A stretch of DNA of 64,000 nucleotides from Pilatotrama ljubarskyi (lineage: Eukaryota; Basidiomycota; Agaricomycetes; Polyporales; Polyporaceae). A model generated the notes under the pieces. That model searched no databases. It saw only the letters and a program-made list of their open reading frames with translations, and was not told the origin of the DNA. Where the stretch lies: contig MU277692.1 of NCBI GenBank assembly GCA_022385805.1, positions 310,001 to 374,000 on the forward strand. Reading direction: 5' to 3'. A program made the position numbers and the translations under genes. This document shows positions 42,317 to 54,349 of this stretch, in pieces (the first letter of the stretch is position 1; every line of letters starts with the position of its first letter).

Positions 42317-44662
42317 CTTCGAAACTGGACTGTATAGTCAGCGCTTTGATTGGACCGATATATGGAGGGAAGCTGACCGGCTCCTTGAGAAAGGAGAACC
42401 TGAGGAGGAGGAACACTGATTGGAGGCATGCTGGGAGCAAGTACTGTACTGGGTCTACAAAGCGTCGAATGCCAGTGGGGGGAAGAGTGAGGGAGGCAAC
42501 GTCGCGCATTCGAGACGTCAACAAGGTTGAGACTCCGGCCGATTGAACCTAGTATGAGATATGAGCGCTGCACCGTTGCAGCTGCCCCAGGATACTGATG
42601 AGCGTGCGTGGCGCATGGGATTAATACACTGCGTAAAGTCGGAAGTAGCTCGGTGGGCTTCTGGGAGTGGAACTCGTAGCATACACAGCAGTACCAGTGG
42701 CCCGTGCGTAGTCGGATAGGCTACTTGGTGTAGCGTACCTTTGGATGCGTCTGCGCGACCAGCTGCAAGTTGAACGCGGTGAAGCTGGACTGCGCGCAGT
42801 AGCAGCCGTACTAGCACCGTCGGGCGGAGAGCAGCACCCGTGGCACGTGGGTCGCGATCGATTCCCTGGGCTACGAGGTCCGTTGTGCTTGCACTTCGCG
42901 ACGTCTGCCTAGGGGAGACTAGGCTACGAGTGGTCTGAGGCGTCCACTCCGGCGGAGCATTTCGCTAAAGCCCTGCTCAATTGGTAGATTCTCGAGAGTG
43001 CGGATATGTATGATAATCTAACAGCGATTGTTACAATTGAGGGCATACTACTGGTACGTCTTCGCCTCGAACGTTTGTGCGGGTACTAACTCATTCTTAG
43101 CGCGTTGGGTCAGGATACCTCCTGGATTTCCGCGTACAAGTTCATCGCCTCTTTCGAGCCTGTCCTTTTCATGCGCAAGCTCCGAGTGGAACTTGACAAG
43201 CTCACTGGCTGCCCGCGAGACTCGCACGTCCCGCTACGGATGCACTCCGTTTGTCACAGCCAGGATCGCGCGGAACCACTAAGTGGCTTGTGACGTCGCT
43301 GAGGAGGTCCTCCACGACCCCGTGGAGAATGTAACTTACAGGGACGCGTGAGCTGTGATTCTCCGGTACACGCGCTGCATCGAGGTACGCCCTCACATTC
43401 TATAGCTCAGTCTGCCCATGCCAAACGCTCTTCCAAAGGCCACGGGACGAGGCGAAAAGGCCGCATCTTGCCATGTCCCGCCGCGTACGCCCTCGACCTG
43501 CGCGCGTCGCTCGTTCGACGGAATTGTAAATAGATGCGCTCAAGCATCTCAGCATCTCGCATACGGTCCCCGAGGTCGAGGAGCTGCACAAGAAGCTGGA
43601 GGGCACCTTGTCTTTCTGTGCACTGTATTCATACCCCTCAATTACATTCTTGTTGTACTATGTATTTGTTCATAGCGCGTACTAGGCTTAATCATGAACG
43701 ACCTGCTCGCTGCAACCCTCACATAGTACTAAAATCAGTAAGCGCCCAACCAATATTACCTGGCGCAGAGCGGTATACAGTAGCCGTCTGATGCTACGGC
43801 TGGGCTAGTAGGGCTACGCTTCGTAGTATCCACGTCGACAGGCTCGTCAGCACGGGGTAGTCACCGTGTCCAGAAGGATCAACATGACATAGACCACGTC
43901 GAGCCCTTGGGCTACTACTCGTTGTCGCCACCGACGACTACACGGCTCGACGGCAGATCGCCCGTGTAGCCCGCTGAGCGTTACGTTGTGTCGCATGCCC
44001 GTAACGATACCAGGGACACATTCAGGGTGTCGCACAGTCGGGCTACACGGGGTCGAACACATGATGCTACAATGCGTGTACGTCGAGTAGCACCCGGGCC
44101 CGATGTAGCTCATATGTGCTAATTTTCACTTTGCGCAGTGAGCATCGAACCCGCAGTCAAAGTAGTGCGGTAGGCCGCAAGAGTGGGGACACTCTAAGCA
44201 ACTGGTCCAACTTCTGCCATGTCCACAGGATGAGCGTTGCGGGGGTGCCTTCAAACCAAACGTCGGCTTACAGAATTCAAGTTGAAGCCTGAGAGTAGTC
44301 CCCAAGTGCCGAGCCATCATCATGGACTCGGACACGACACACAGGCGATGCATCCGGGTACAACAGGCCAGGTGCTATGGCGCACTCGTCTGCGAGCGCG
44401 ACTGCAAGAAATGCTCGTACAAAAAAAATTATTGACTCAGACACTTGGAAAGCTTTTCCGAGCTCGACATACAGTACCTTCGCTCGAAAAGGCAAGCGTA
44501 GAATGGCGGAGCGACGGGCGCCTAGCCAAAGTGAGCGAGTGACACTCAAACGACGGGCGCTAGTGTGCATAATTGACTTCTCACCGTCCTCGACGACGTC
44601 CTCGCCCTCCGTCCCGTCCCCCAGCCCCTCCTTTCCGTCCTCCCCCGCCGTCGTCGTCCGTC
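42317..44662. other. gene-poor 2.3 kb with possible relics
   Basis: No complete gene is supported. On the minus strand, stretches at about 43420-43660 (LVQLLDLGDRMRDAEMLERI) and 43080-43210 (FHSELAHEKDRLERGDELV) look helical and coding-like but are broken by stops and do not join with splice sites I can see. They may be relics of a coiled or helical protein. A 12-bp inverted pair lies at 43961 and 44040. Confidence 0.35.
43961..44051. repeat. inverted repeat pair, 12-bp arms
   Basis: CCCGTGTAGCCC at 43961-43972 and its exact complement GGGCTACACGGG at 44040-44051 bracket a 67-bp loop rich in further GTAGC-type words. No coding sequence lies within. The origin is unclear. Confidence 0.7.
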
Positions 44663-46347
44663 ATGTACGCGCAACCGCAGCCACGACAATCGTCCACCTT
44701 CGTGCCCGACTTCGAGCAACGACGTCCGTCACCTGCCCGAGAGCCTATACCCACCGACCGCCCGGGCTCCCAGTACTCCCCATACCCGCAGCAACCCCGC
44801 CAGTCCCAGTACGACGACGCGTCATACGAAGGCGACGGCGACGACTTTTACCAGTCGCAGTCCCAGTACGATCAGCCGTATACCACCAGGTCAATCGCCA
44901 CCCAGTCCATCCGCGCTCCCTCTCCGCCCCAGGGCCCCATCCTCGACCACTCCCACCTCCGTCCCGGCAACCAAGCTGCCCTACTCTCCCATGAGCGCAC
45001 GCTTGAGCTCTACCGCGCGAACGCAAAGAAGACCCAGGATCCCGACCTCCAGTTCGAGTTCGCCGTCTTCATGATCGACGCATCCAAGACCATGCCCATA
45101 CCCGAGCCCACCCCGGGGAACGTCATGGAAGTAGAGAAGGCCATCGCCAAGCGCGAAGACCTCATCCACGAGGCAATGGGTCTCCTCAAACGTCTTGCAG
45201 ACCGAGGACACATGCCCGCGCAGTATTTCCTCGCCGACTGCTACGCGAACGGCATCGGTACACACAAAGGCCGCCAGGACTTTGACCGTGCGTTCCCCCT
45301 CTTTGTGCTAGCTGCCAAACATGGCCATCCAGACGCCGCCTACCGTGCTGGCACCTGCTGCGAGAACGGATGGGGTTGCCGACGAGAATCCGCGAAAGCT
45401 GTTCAGTTCTATAAGAAGGCCGCTGCTGCGGGACACCCCGGCGCGCTCTACCGACTCGGCATCGCGGAGCTGAATGGCGAACTCGGGCTGTCAAAGAGCC
45501 CCAAGGAGGGTGTCAAGTACCTCAAGCGATCCGCGGAACACGCGACGGCCGAGTTCCCGCACGCCTTGCACGAACTTGCCCTCCTCCATGAGCGCGGCAT
45601 CGACAACGTGCTATTCGTTGACTACGAGTACGCAGCGGAGCTGCTCGCGCAGGCTGCAGAGCTCGGCTACGCCCCGAGTGCGTACCGGTTAGGCGAGTGC
45701 TACGAGTACGGCAAGATGGGGTGTCCGCAGGATCCTGCGCTCTCAATACACTACTACGTTGGTCTTTTTCCTGTCCTGACCAAGCGCGTATTGACATGGC
45801 TATCTACCTTGTAGAACATCGCAGCACAGCAGGGCCATCGAGACGCGTGCTTCGCGCTCACGGCGTGGTACCTCGTCGGTTCGCCAGGCGTGCTACCTCA
45901 ATCCGACACGGAAGCCTATCTCTGGGCACGCAAGGCTGCCGAGGCCGGACTCGTCAAGGCGATGTATGCCGTAGGCTACTTCTTGGAGGTCGGGATCGGC
46001 ACTGAGCCGAACATGCAAGAGTGCGTCATCTCCTCCATCATGCACCCGTATCTGCCTCGCTCTATTTCCGGCCGACGCTGACGAGCTGTGCTCTTCTCTT
46101 CCCTTCTAACGCGTTCTGCCGCCGCCGACCGACCGACCGACGATTCGCGCTGCGCAGGGCGATCCAGTGGTACAAGCGCGCGGCGGAGCAAGGCGACAAA
46201 CGCGCAGCGCAGCGGCTCAAGGGCCCGCAGAACACCGCGATCGTCGCGCCCGGCGGGCCCGGGTCGGTGCTGCATCGGAACGAGAACGGGAGCGGGGACT
46301 CTGCGTCGGGCAAGAGCGGTAAGGACAAGGACTGCGTGATTATGTGA
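44663..46347 (+). CDS. chitin synthase activator Skt5/Chs4-type, Sel1 repeats
   Basis: Relatives (yeast Chs4/Skt5) activate chitin synthase and anchor it at growth sites. Exons 44663-45757, 45815-46020, 46158-46347 give 496 aa. Residues 1 to about 105 are a Gln/Pro/Tyr-rich tail. From about 110 on, tandem Sel1-like repeats follow: ALGLLKRLADRGHMPAQYF-type units, YFLADCYANGIG, YRAGTCCENGWG, FYKKAAAAGHPGALYRLG, YRLGECYEYGK, AIQWYKRAAEQGDKRAAQRL. The protein ends in CVIM, a CAAX farnesylation box like that of yeast Chs4, so membrane attachment by prenylation is expected. The start is the ATG that opens MYAQPQPRQS. The second intron carries a GACC-repeat block. Confidence 0.92.
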
Positions 46348-47577
46348 GGGTTTCGGGTCGTGTCTATGTTAAGGCTACGCCGGCGCGTGGTGATGTCGAG
46401 AGCTGAGACTGAGAGGAGGACTCGGGGGAGGGTTACATGGACAGTTACCGCAGAAGTGAGGACTGACACATTACCGAGGATTACACAGCTGTTCTTATTG
46501 TACACGAGCTAATGTCGTGGCCGCCGAGGCATACCCAACTAGACAGGCGTGGGCACCTAGTGCGCTTCGGGGCTGGAACGTCAGCGGCCCCGTGCTCGGT
46601 GAACTCGTCTCCTCGCAGACATGGATTCTGGGGACGATGGCAAGGCTTGTTATTATGAGCGTGCCAGAAGCAGTCCGGCGGGTGTCTCGCTCGGGTGCGG
46701 CGAGACGGACACAGATCCTAGTCAATCATGAGTAGTGGTCGCATGTAACACATCCATGGCGCTCGCCGCTCTCACTGTTCCTCACGGTACGCTTGCCTGG
46801 AGTCGTAGAGGATATATATGTTTGCACCGAGTCGTCGAATTCGATATAGACGAGGTTGCGCGGTCAGAGACGTGTGCAAGCATGGGGACCTACTCTGCCG
46901 AGGACGTCCCATCCTTCTTTTGACTGCACAGAGTCTGCTACCAGCTGCAACGCAGGGCAACGGAGAGAATGAAGCTGAAGACTCGGAGCGGGTCGACTTA
47001 ATATTATGCTCCGGCTCCGGCTACCGCCCCGATCATCCGGCGAGCAGTGGAGGGCGCCTACAGCCCGCCTCTGCGCATGCCTCTCGCGAGTCTGCATCGA
47101 TGTTGGACTTGGTTGCTCCTGACTTGCATCGTTTTGTATCCATGACGCTTTGTAAGTCCGTCCGCACTGCAACTTACGACACGCAGAATTGCGAATTCGG
47201 TAAAGCCTCGCAAGTCCTTCACAGCCTGAGTACGTGTTAAGTTATAGCTCGCATATTGAATTCACACGAGGTCAATGCCAGGGTCACTGCCGCACTCGCG
47301 GGAGCTGTTCATTATTGAAATTCGCCCCCGAAGCCGAGAGCAATCGTAGTCACTTCTGCCAACTCAGGTGTTGCGTATATAAGTAACGGTTCGCGCACCG
47401 CGGCGGCTGATAGTGTAGTACTATTGTCAACACGTACCCTGAGATAACCCTTCGTGGTGCACCTATCAGCCCGAGTGTCTATCACCAGAGTGAGTGGACC
47501 TTGTTTACATGGCATGGCATCACTCGCTCATTACTGACGACCCCTTTCTGTCGCAGCGGATACAACCTCTGTTCACC
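46348..47577. other. intergenic, possible relic of the F-box gene flank
   Basis: No supported gene. A short block near 46755 (ATGGCGCTCGCCGCTCTCAC) closely resembles the block near 48973 just below the F-box gene, which hints at an older local duplication. Confidence 0.35.
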
Positions 47578-48930
47578 ATGTCTCGGCTCTTGACAGCGAG
47601 CGACCCGCTCTCGCATGTCGGCCCACGTTGTCTTACCCGAGCGAGCGAGCGTTTATGGCGCATATCGATGTGAGCACTCCGTAGCCTCGTCTGTCCGACA
47701 GCGTGAGGTGACACCCACCATCATCCGACAAGGTTACTCGTACCACACAACTCGCATACGTGGGCAATCCTCGTTGGTCTTGCGGCGTCCCTGCCAGCAC
47801 TCAAGCTAGCCTTCCGGAGCCTCCAAGAAGCCTACGCACCCCCAGACCGACCCTGGTTCCACGACGACATCCTCTACGAAACCTTCTCCCATCTCGAGCC
47901 GCACGAAGCTGCTCGAGCTGGCCTTGTATGTACCCGCTGGCACCGCAATTCCGGACGCGCGTCCTACAGCCGAGTGGTCATCGTATCAGCATCGCCGTCC
48001 TCTCGCACTCTCGCTCGCACGCTGCTCACATGTCCTCATTTGCGCCGATACGTCCAGCATCTCACCGTCATCCATTGTACACCCCTCGAGCCTCGTCTAT
48101 ACGAATGGATCGGCCTGCTTCCGGCCCGTTCTCTCAAGACGTGCCGATATATGGGTCTCACCGACGTCGTCCTCGCGCTAGAGGACATGCCTGCGGTCGA
48201 CACGGCTGCGACAGCGGAAGCATACGGCCTCGGCTTCAAGGAGGTAGGCCCCCACTTCTACCTAGATTTCATCAACTCGCCCGAGTCGAAAGAGCTCCAT
48301 TCTCGCGGCTTCCGTGTCCTGTTCCCGGAACGCAGAAACATCGAGCCGATTGCCTCCCTTGCGTATGAGCCATCCTTCTCCTCTGCCATCGGGCAGCTCT
48401 CTGCTACCGCGGAGCTCGATAACGTGGATCGCGCCTACCGCTTCGTCTACTTCTATCTCGGTGACGCCGCGCATGCGGTCCCGAGGGAGCGCGTCGATGC
48501 GTGCTTGCGCGCCGTAGAGTGCCATCTCGCCGCTTCCAATGCAGTCGGCATTTACCTGACATTCCGCCCGGAGGGTCCCGCCGACGCGAAGGATAAGAGC
48601 GGTGAAGGGGCGCCGGAGCCCTCCAGGACTAGCACGCTTCGGGAGTGCGTATGCGAGGCGCCAGATTTGCAGGTCCCCCCGTCCGCGCGGAGTGTGTGTG
48701 CATATGACTTCGCACGCCCTCCCCTGACTCTGGAGTCCGTCACGAAGCTCGTAGATTACGTGTGGAGACAGGGCGTCGAGCACGCGCTTCCTGTGCATTC
48801 GGCGTCCCTCATCCTCATGCACGTTCCTGACCTAGGCCCGTTCGGAGAACCTTGCGCTACGTGCGGTGTATCGGCCCTGTGTGTTAAAGTTACAGCAGAT
48901 AGGCCTGACGATATTCCTGTCAGACTGTAA
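47578..48930 (+). CDS. F-box protein with inverted decayed copy nearby
   Basis: Two exons, 47578-47669 and 47733-48930, give 429 aa. The first exon (MSRLLTASDPLSHVG) is supported by its conservation in the inverted copy at 55466. The F-box is near residues 75-105 (DDILYETFSHLEPHEAARAG, LVCTRWHR), typical of the basidiomycete F-box proteins in which a cyclin-like F-box precedes a long variable region. The rest, from LTCPHLRRYVQHLTVIHCT onward, has Leu/His strands without a clear repeat. A substrate-receptor role is inferred from the domain only. Confidence 0.75.
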
Positions 48931-49412
48931 CGGCCTTATGGGCAGTACGTTCCCTATCTAGCTCGATCGTCAATGGCACTCCCCGCTCTCACCGTCACCG
49001 CGAGTACCGTACGATCCTGTGGTCTTCCGTTGCGCACAAGTCGACAAGAAAAGATCCTCGAGCAATAAGAATGCTACTGTATTACAATGTAGCACACATG
49101 AGGTAGGTAGTACGTAGACATAGCAGAGAATACAGTGTGGGTGGCGGCGGTGTGTACGTACGTTTACGCAATGGGTACTCGGCTGGCCAAGTACATATGC
49201 AACACACTGGCAGTAGTAGCTATGTAGGTAGGTAGGTAGGTAGGTAGGTAGGTAGTATGCAAGCGCGACGAAGAAGCAAAGGTCATAAAAAGACATCAAG
49301 GAGGCCGCGGCCGCTCGCGTACAGCGGCGTAGATCAGCAAGTAGTACAGGCGTGTCCATATGCATGGCTGAGCAAGGTAAACGAGGTGAGCAGGTACTGT
49401 TCAGCACAGAGG
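48931..49412. other. intergenic with GTAG microsatellite
   Basis: Convergent 3' flanks of the F-box gene and the USP gene. Apart from the tetranucleotide repeat nothing stands out. Confidence 0.45.
49224..49255 (+). repeat. (GTAG)8 microsatellite
   Basis: Eight perfect GTAG units in the spacer below the USP stop codon. It could serve as a strain marker. Confidence 0.95.
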
Positions 49413-52400
49413 TCATCGCGAGAACGACGGCGGCGGCGTAGCCTGCGCCTGCACCTTCTCCCTCTCCTTATGCCGATCCTTATCCTTGTCCCTCCTTCCC
49501 AACCCCAACATCGGCGCCGTAAAGCTCAACTTCCGCGTCGCCCGCTTCCAACTCGCGCTCGCGCTCGCGCCTCCAAACCCATGCGAATGCCCACTGCCAC
49601 CGCTGCTGTGGCTCTGACTCTGCGGCACGACCGGCGTGTCCGCGACGCTCCCCCCTCCCGTCGCGCCTCCAAAACCCAGCCCGAGACCGACTACCCCGCC
49701 AGGGGACGCGATGAACGGGAAGCTGTCCGTTGGCACGTGCGCGTGGCCGTGGCCGTGGCCGGGTCCGTGCGGCTGGGGTATAGGTTGGGGTTTCGAATGC
49801 GCGATCCCGGCGCCGTCTGGCGGCGAAGCACTCATCTCCGGCGAGACGTCCCCGTTTTCCCTGTCGTTGCTCCTTCCGAGTGCCGTCTCGGGTGCGGGAC
49901 TCGCACTCCCGTTCGCCATCGCGTCCTGGGAGGTCGGAGACCCAGGTAAAGGCGGGAGCGGCGGGACAGCCGCCATCGAGTTCGGCCGCGAGCCAAAATC
50001 GCTCGACGACCCCATCCGCGCGCCCGCCGTCGACGGTCTCTGGGGCAGCCTCGACGAGCTCCTCTTTTCCCGCTTCAGGCTGCGCGACAGCTCCGGGGAC
50101 GACTTCTTGTGCAGCCCCTGCGACTGCGGCGACGGGGAGCGCGGCGAGGCCGCGTCCGCCAAGCTCGAGCCGGACGCCAGCGGGGACATGGCGAACGCGG
50201 ACGGCACGACAGGGGACGAGGGCGAGGACGCGCTCGCGCTCGCGCCGTTATCTTGCCGCGAGCTCTTGCGTTTGAACCACGCGCTCGCCTTCTTCTCCGG
50301 CCCGCGCTCCTTCGTGGGCGTAGCCACGGGGGTCGCCGTGCCGTTCGGGAACGCGTGCTGCTGCCCCTTCGAGGACGGGGGAACAGGCGACGGCGGCACC
50401 GAAGGCGAGTACGCGCTCCCCTCGTGCGTCTGGTGGCTCGTCTCGGCCGTCGACGCCGTCGACTGCGCCGTCCTCGGGCGGCGGGAAGACGGCGGCGAGT
50501 ACGGCAACGACGGGACCGCAAAGCCGGACGGGTCGTGCGCGCTCTTCCTGTTCTCTGCGCTCTCCCTACTACTGCTCGAGAACCCGTTCGCGCGCAGGCG
50601 CAGCGACGGCGACTGCCGCAGACTGTGGAACAGCCCGCCCAGAGAATGATTATGCTGCGGCTGCGACGGCGACGACGGCACGGCCGTCGGTGTGGGCGCT
50701 GGGGACGAGAGCGAGGGCGACCCAGGGGGCGGTATCGAGACGACGAGGTTGGGCGGGACGGGTGCGGAGGGGAGCTTCGGGGTATGTGCAGGTGAGAGCG
50801 GGATGGGCGCGGGTTGCGTCGAGGGCGTGGAGGGTATCGGCGAGTCGCTCTTGTCCGAGTCGGGCTCCTCGGTGAGCCCGGGTGGCATCGCGGGCACCGG
50901 CGACCCAGGTATAACAGCGTGGCCCGGCTCGCCCGTGTCGACCGTCGCGAGACTGAGCGGCTTGCCGGGGGCAGACCCGATATCGGTCGACGCCGCCGAT
51001 GCCGATGCCGGCGGCGGTGTGGGGGCCTTGAGGCCGAGCGCAGCAAGGTCGAGGTCGACGGCCTGGTAGTACAGCACGTACGCGGAGCCCGAGTTCGAGT
51101 CGCCGTAGTACTTCGGGATGTCGGACTCCTTGATCGTCGACACGGTGTCGTCGTCGAAAAGCATCCACGTCCCGCGCGCTTTGATGATCGTCACGTAATG
51201 CCCGTGGTGCGGGCCACTGTCGAGCAAGAGCGGAGGTCAAGATGGGTAAGCAGGCGGGAATGGTGCGCAGCGGAGGGAGGACGACGCACGTTCCGATGTG
51301 GACGACGATCGCAAAGAGCTCGTACAGCCTGTCCGGATCCTCCGCGTCGTCGACGGTATTGAACAGCCGGAGCTCGAGGGGGAACGCGACGCGGTACGTG
51401 AGCTTGATGTACTTTCCCAGGTCCTCCTGGTACTTGAACCGCTTCAAATGCAGCGCGAGCACGTTCGGGAGCTTCTTGATTTTCATCCTTTTCCGCGTGT
51501 CAGTCTCACGTTACACGCAAACGCAAAGCGCAGCCCGCGACGCACCTCTTCTCGGCCTCTTGGAGGTCGCAGCACGAGTCGCAGAAGAACTTATTCTTCT
51601 GGCAGAGCATCTCGCTCGCGCTGAACTGCCGCAGACACGCGGTCACGCTGGAGTTCTGCTCGATATCGATCGAGAGATCGAGGAAGGACTCGTCGCGCGA
51701 GGACACGGTCTCGCACGTCAGACAGCGCGTCTCGCTCGTCAGCACGCCCTCGAAGAGCCGGTGGACGATTGTGGTGTGGTACGTCGTACCCATCGCGGTA
51801 GACGTTGACGCCGGCGGGTTCGTCGACAGCGTCGCTATCGAGTTGGACACTGCGCACATGTGAGCCTTACGTTAGCGAACAGACAGACGGACGTTCCGTG
51901 AGACTCACAGTCCTCCCCAGACGGCCCTACGCCGTTCGCGCCCGCGCCGCCGAGGCGGCGCCTGTCGTCCTCCATCTCCTCCATAATCCTATTCAATAAA
52001 AAATTCAGAAACTCGTGCGCGTCCTGGTGGGCGGAGCCGCGGAAGAGCTCGTTGAGCTCCTTGATCTTGTCGATGAGGGCGCGGGGCGCGACGGTGCCCT
52101 TATCGGCCGGGTTGCGGCTGATGTGGAGGTAGAGGGAGCGGAGGGCGGAGAGGAGGGTCGGGGGCGCCGGGGGTATGGGGAAGGGCGGCGGGAGATTTGG
52201 GTTTAGATGGGTGGGGACGGGCTCGGAGACGGACATGGCGCGTGCGCCCTTCTTTCGGGATGCTTGCGGGCTCGAGGAGGGCTGCGGGGCGGGCGGTTGG
52301 GCGGGTGCGGGCGGGGAGGGGGGCAGAGGGGGGACATCGGGTACGGAGGGGTCTGGATATTGGAGGAGGAGTTCGCGGAAGGGGCCGCAGAAGTAGAGGG

Positions 52401-53336
52401 CCTGGAGGACGGAGTTGGCGTAGCTGTGGACGAAGGGCGGTCAGCGGAGGGTCAGGAATGCTGTGCACGAGTAGGAAAGCAGAGATGGGGGTGCAGCAGG
52501 GAAACAGTGCTGCAAGCTGCGACGGCGTATTAATTCGAGTCGTTTTTGCCAGATTGGCAAAACGGCTCTGGCCAGGGGTGGTACACTCTCGGGCGCTTGC
52601 TGCCGTCCTCGGAGGTAGGCTCGGCCAGCGATGCCTTACGATCCATACGATGCCCCGATTGTGGCCTACGTGTCCTCCTGTACTTTTGAGTCGGTGGAAG
52701 GCCTCAGAGGACGTATGAATCACCCAGACGCGGAATATAGCTTTGGAAGTCGGCTAGTCCGCCGGGCGCTCACGGCACACAACCGTCACTGTGCGATCTA
52801 ATGCGACCGACCCCGGCGAGCAGAATGGCAAATGCCGCATGCCATTGGCGATATGAGAACATTCTGCCAGGAACAGTAGGCTGCTGCTGCATGCAACGAT
52901 GTTGCCTGGAACGAGCATTGCGCAGTCTGAGTCGGATACGGGGTGACAGCGCTGTGGCAGTGGGAATGTGCCGTGTTGGTCTCGGGTGGGCAGAGAAACG
53001 GACGGATAAGGCGGGCAGCTGGCGCACGAGCAAGAGTACAGGGACAGCAGAGCACTCGGAGCTTTCCGGAGTAAGAGAGCAGGAGGAGGGGCGAGAGAGA
53101 GCCGCAGGGGAGGATGTACAGAGAGAGCGGGCAGGGCAGAGGCAGTACTCACCAGGTGTTCCCGAACTAGAACGGATGAGCGCGAGCACAGACTGAATAG
53201 AACAGAGACTCACGTTCTCGAGACCGAAGCACTTTGCGTCTGCGGCGGAGACGATGGGAGGCTGTTCTACGACGACGGGGGCAGGGGTGGCGGAGGGCTG
53301 GGTGGAGGCGAATGGAATCCATTTTCCAATGGCCAT
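49413..53336 (-). CDS. ubiquitin-specific protease, USP12/46 (Ubp9/13) type
   Basis: Cysteine deubiquitinase; fungal relatives Ubp9/Ubp13 and Creb work with WD40 cofactors. Exons 53336-53214, 53166-53153, 52423-51909, 51849-51546, 51487-51290, 51216-49413 give 985 aa. Cys box [17 protein letters not shown] (Cys46), [11 protein letters not shown], zinc-ribbon Cys pairs (RCLTCETVS and FFCDSC), LHLKRF, and the His box [17 protein letters not shown] (His391) with [10 protein letters not shown]. From about residue 430 on there are some 550 residues of Ser/Pro/Ala-rich sequence, much longer than in animal USP46. Exon 2 is 14 nt and the codon of the catalytic Cys is split by a 729-bp intron, by far the longest of the window. 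Confidence 0.92.
52424..53152 (-). other. 729-bp intron in the USP Cys box
   Basis: GT at 53152-53151 and AG at 52425-52424 border it. I find no gene, transposon ends or conserved coding stretch inside. It is more than ten times the usual intron length here. Confidence 0.75.
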
Positions 53337-54349
53337 TCTGTGAGCTCAAGGGCGGAGTCCTGAGCTGGCGGACGCTGGGGAGGAGCGCCAGGACGAGGAG
53401 GGGAGGGGATGGGGACGGCGACGAGGAAGGGAGTTGGGAGAGCGAGGGCGAGTGCGAGAGCAGCGATCAGAGTCTCCCATCGTCTGCGCGCGCTCGTCGG
53501 CCGCGCCGCTCCTCCCGCCAGGCACACCCCAGACACCTAACCCTAAGTACTGAGTGCACGTGCCAGTGTGAGCCGGCGCATCCGATCCCTTCGGAGCCAC
53601 ACTTCGTCCTTTCCTCCCGCATCCCATCATCTCGTCTCGATACGCGGACGGAAAGCACCTGCTGCCTAGCCGACTCAAACCAGTCGCACAAATCTCACAG
53701 AGCGTCCTATCGTCGATAGAAACCCTTTTGGCAGAGCAGACCATCATCCTCTCATCACTCCGCCTTCTCCGACTTCGACTCTACTCACCGGCACCAGCAG
53801 AGCACGCGTGGTTCCTTCGAGGCACACTCTACCACCGCTGCCACACTTGGGCAGCAACAGGGTCGCTGGTCACCGCACGAATATATGTGCTCTCGTCCTG
53901 CTGGGCCACAGGTCAACTGCCTGGCCAGATGACCATCCACCGTTCGTGGCTGCACTGCTCGGGCCGCGGCCCACGCGCAGTCGCCGTCCGACTCGGATGA
54001 CCCAATACGCGTCCGTATTGCTCATTCGCGGCAAGTACTTGATCAAAGTAATACGCCCAAAAGCTGCACCTAGGCACCGAGAGCGTGCAAGCGGCAATCG
54101 CGTTCGCCCGAAGGCTGGCGGGACGAGGGGATTGTAATGACATTCAATCGCTCGCGGACGTGTCCGGCCTGCTTGCGTCGAACGTTGGTCCTGGCATGCA
54201 CGAATGTTTGTCTGTATATCAGCGTGGTCGTCTGCCTGAGCAAGGCCACAGAGTTCTGTGCCCCGGGTGACGGTGAGCGCCGGGCTAGTGCCATTGAAGC
54301 GCTACATCCTGTATGTATACTTTCTGCTCATCACACCACTAGGGCGCGA
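53337..54349. other. intergenic, USP promoter region
   Basis: Upstream region of the USP gene up to the decayed F-box copy. GC-rich near the start codon, no supported gene. Confidence 0.45.

Noticed and set aside
49636..50649. 337-codon plus-strand frame
   Set aside because: Antisense to the low-complexity tail of the USP; it mirrors that repeat composition.
51242..51808. 188-codon plus-strand frame
   Set aside because: Antisense to USP exons 4 to 6.
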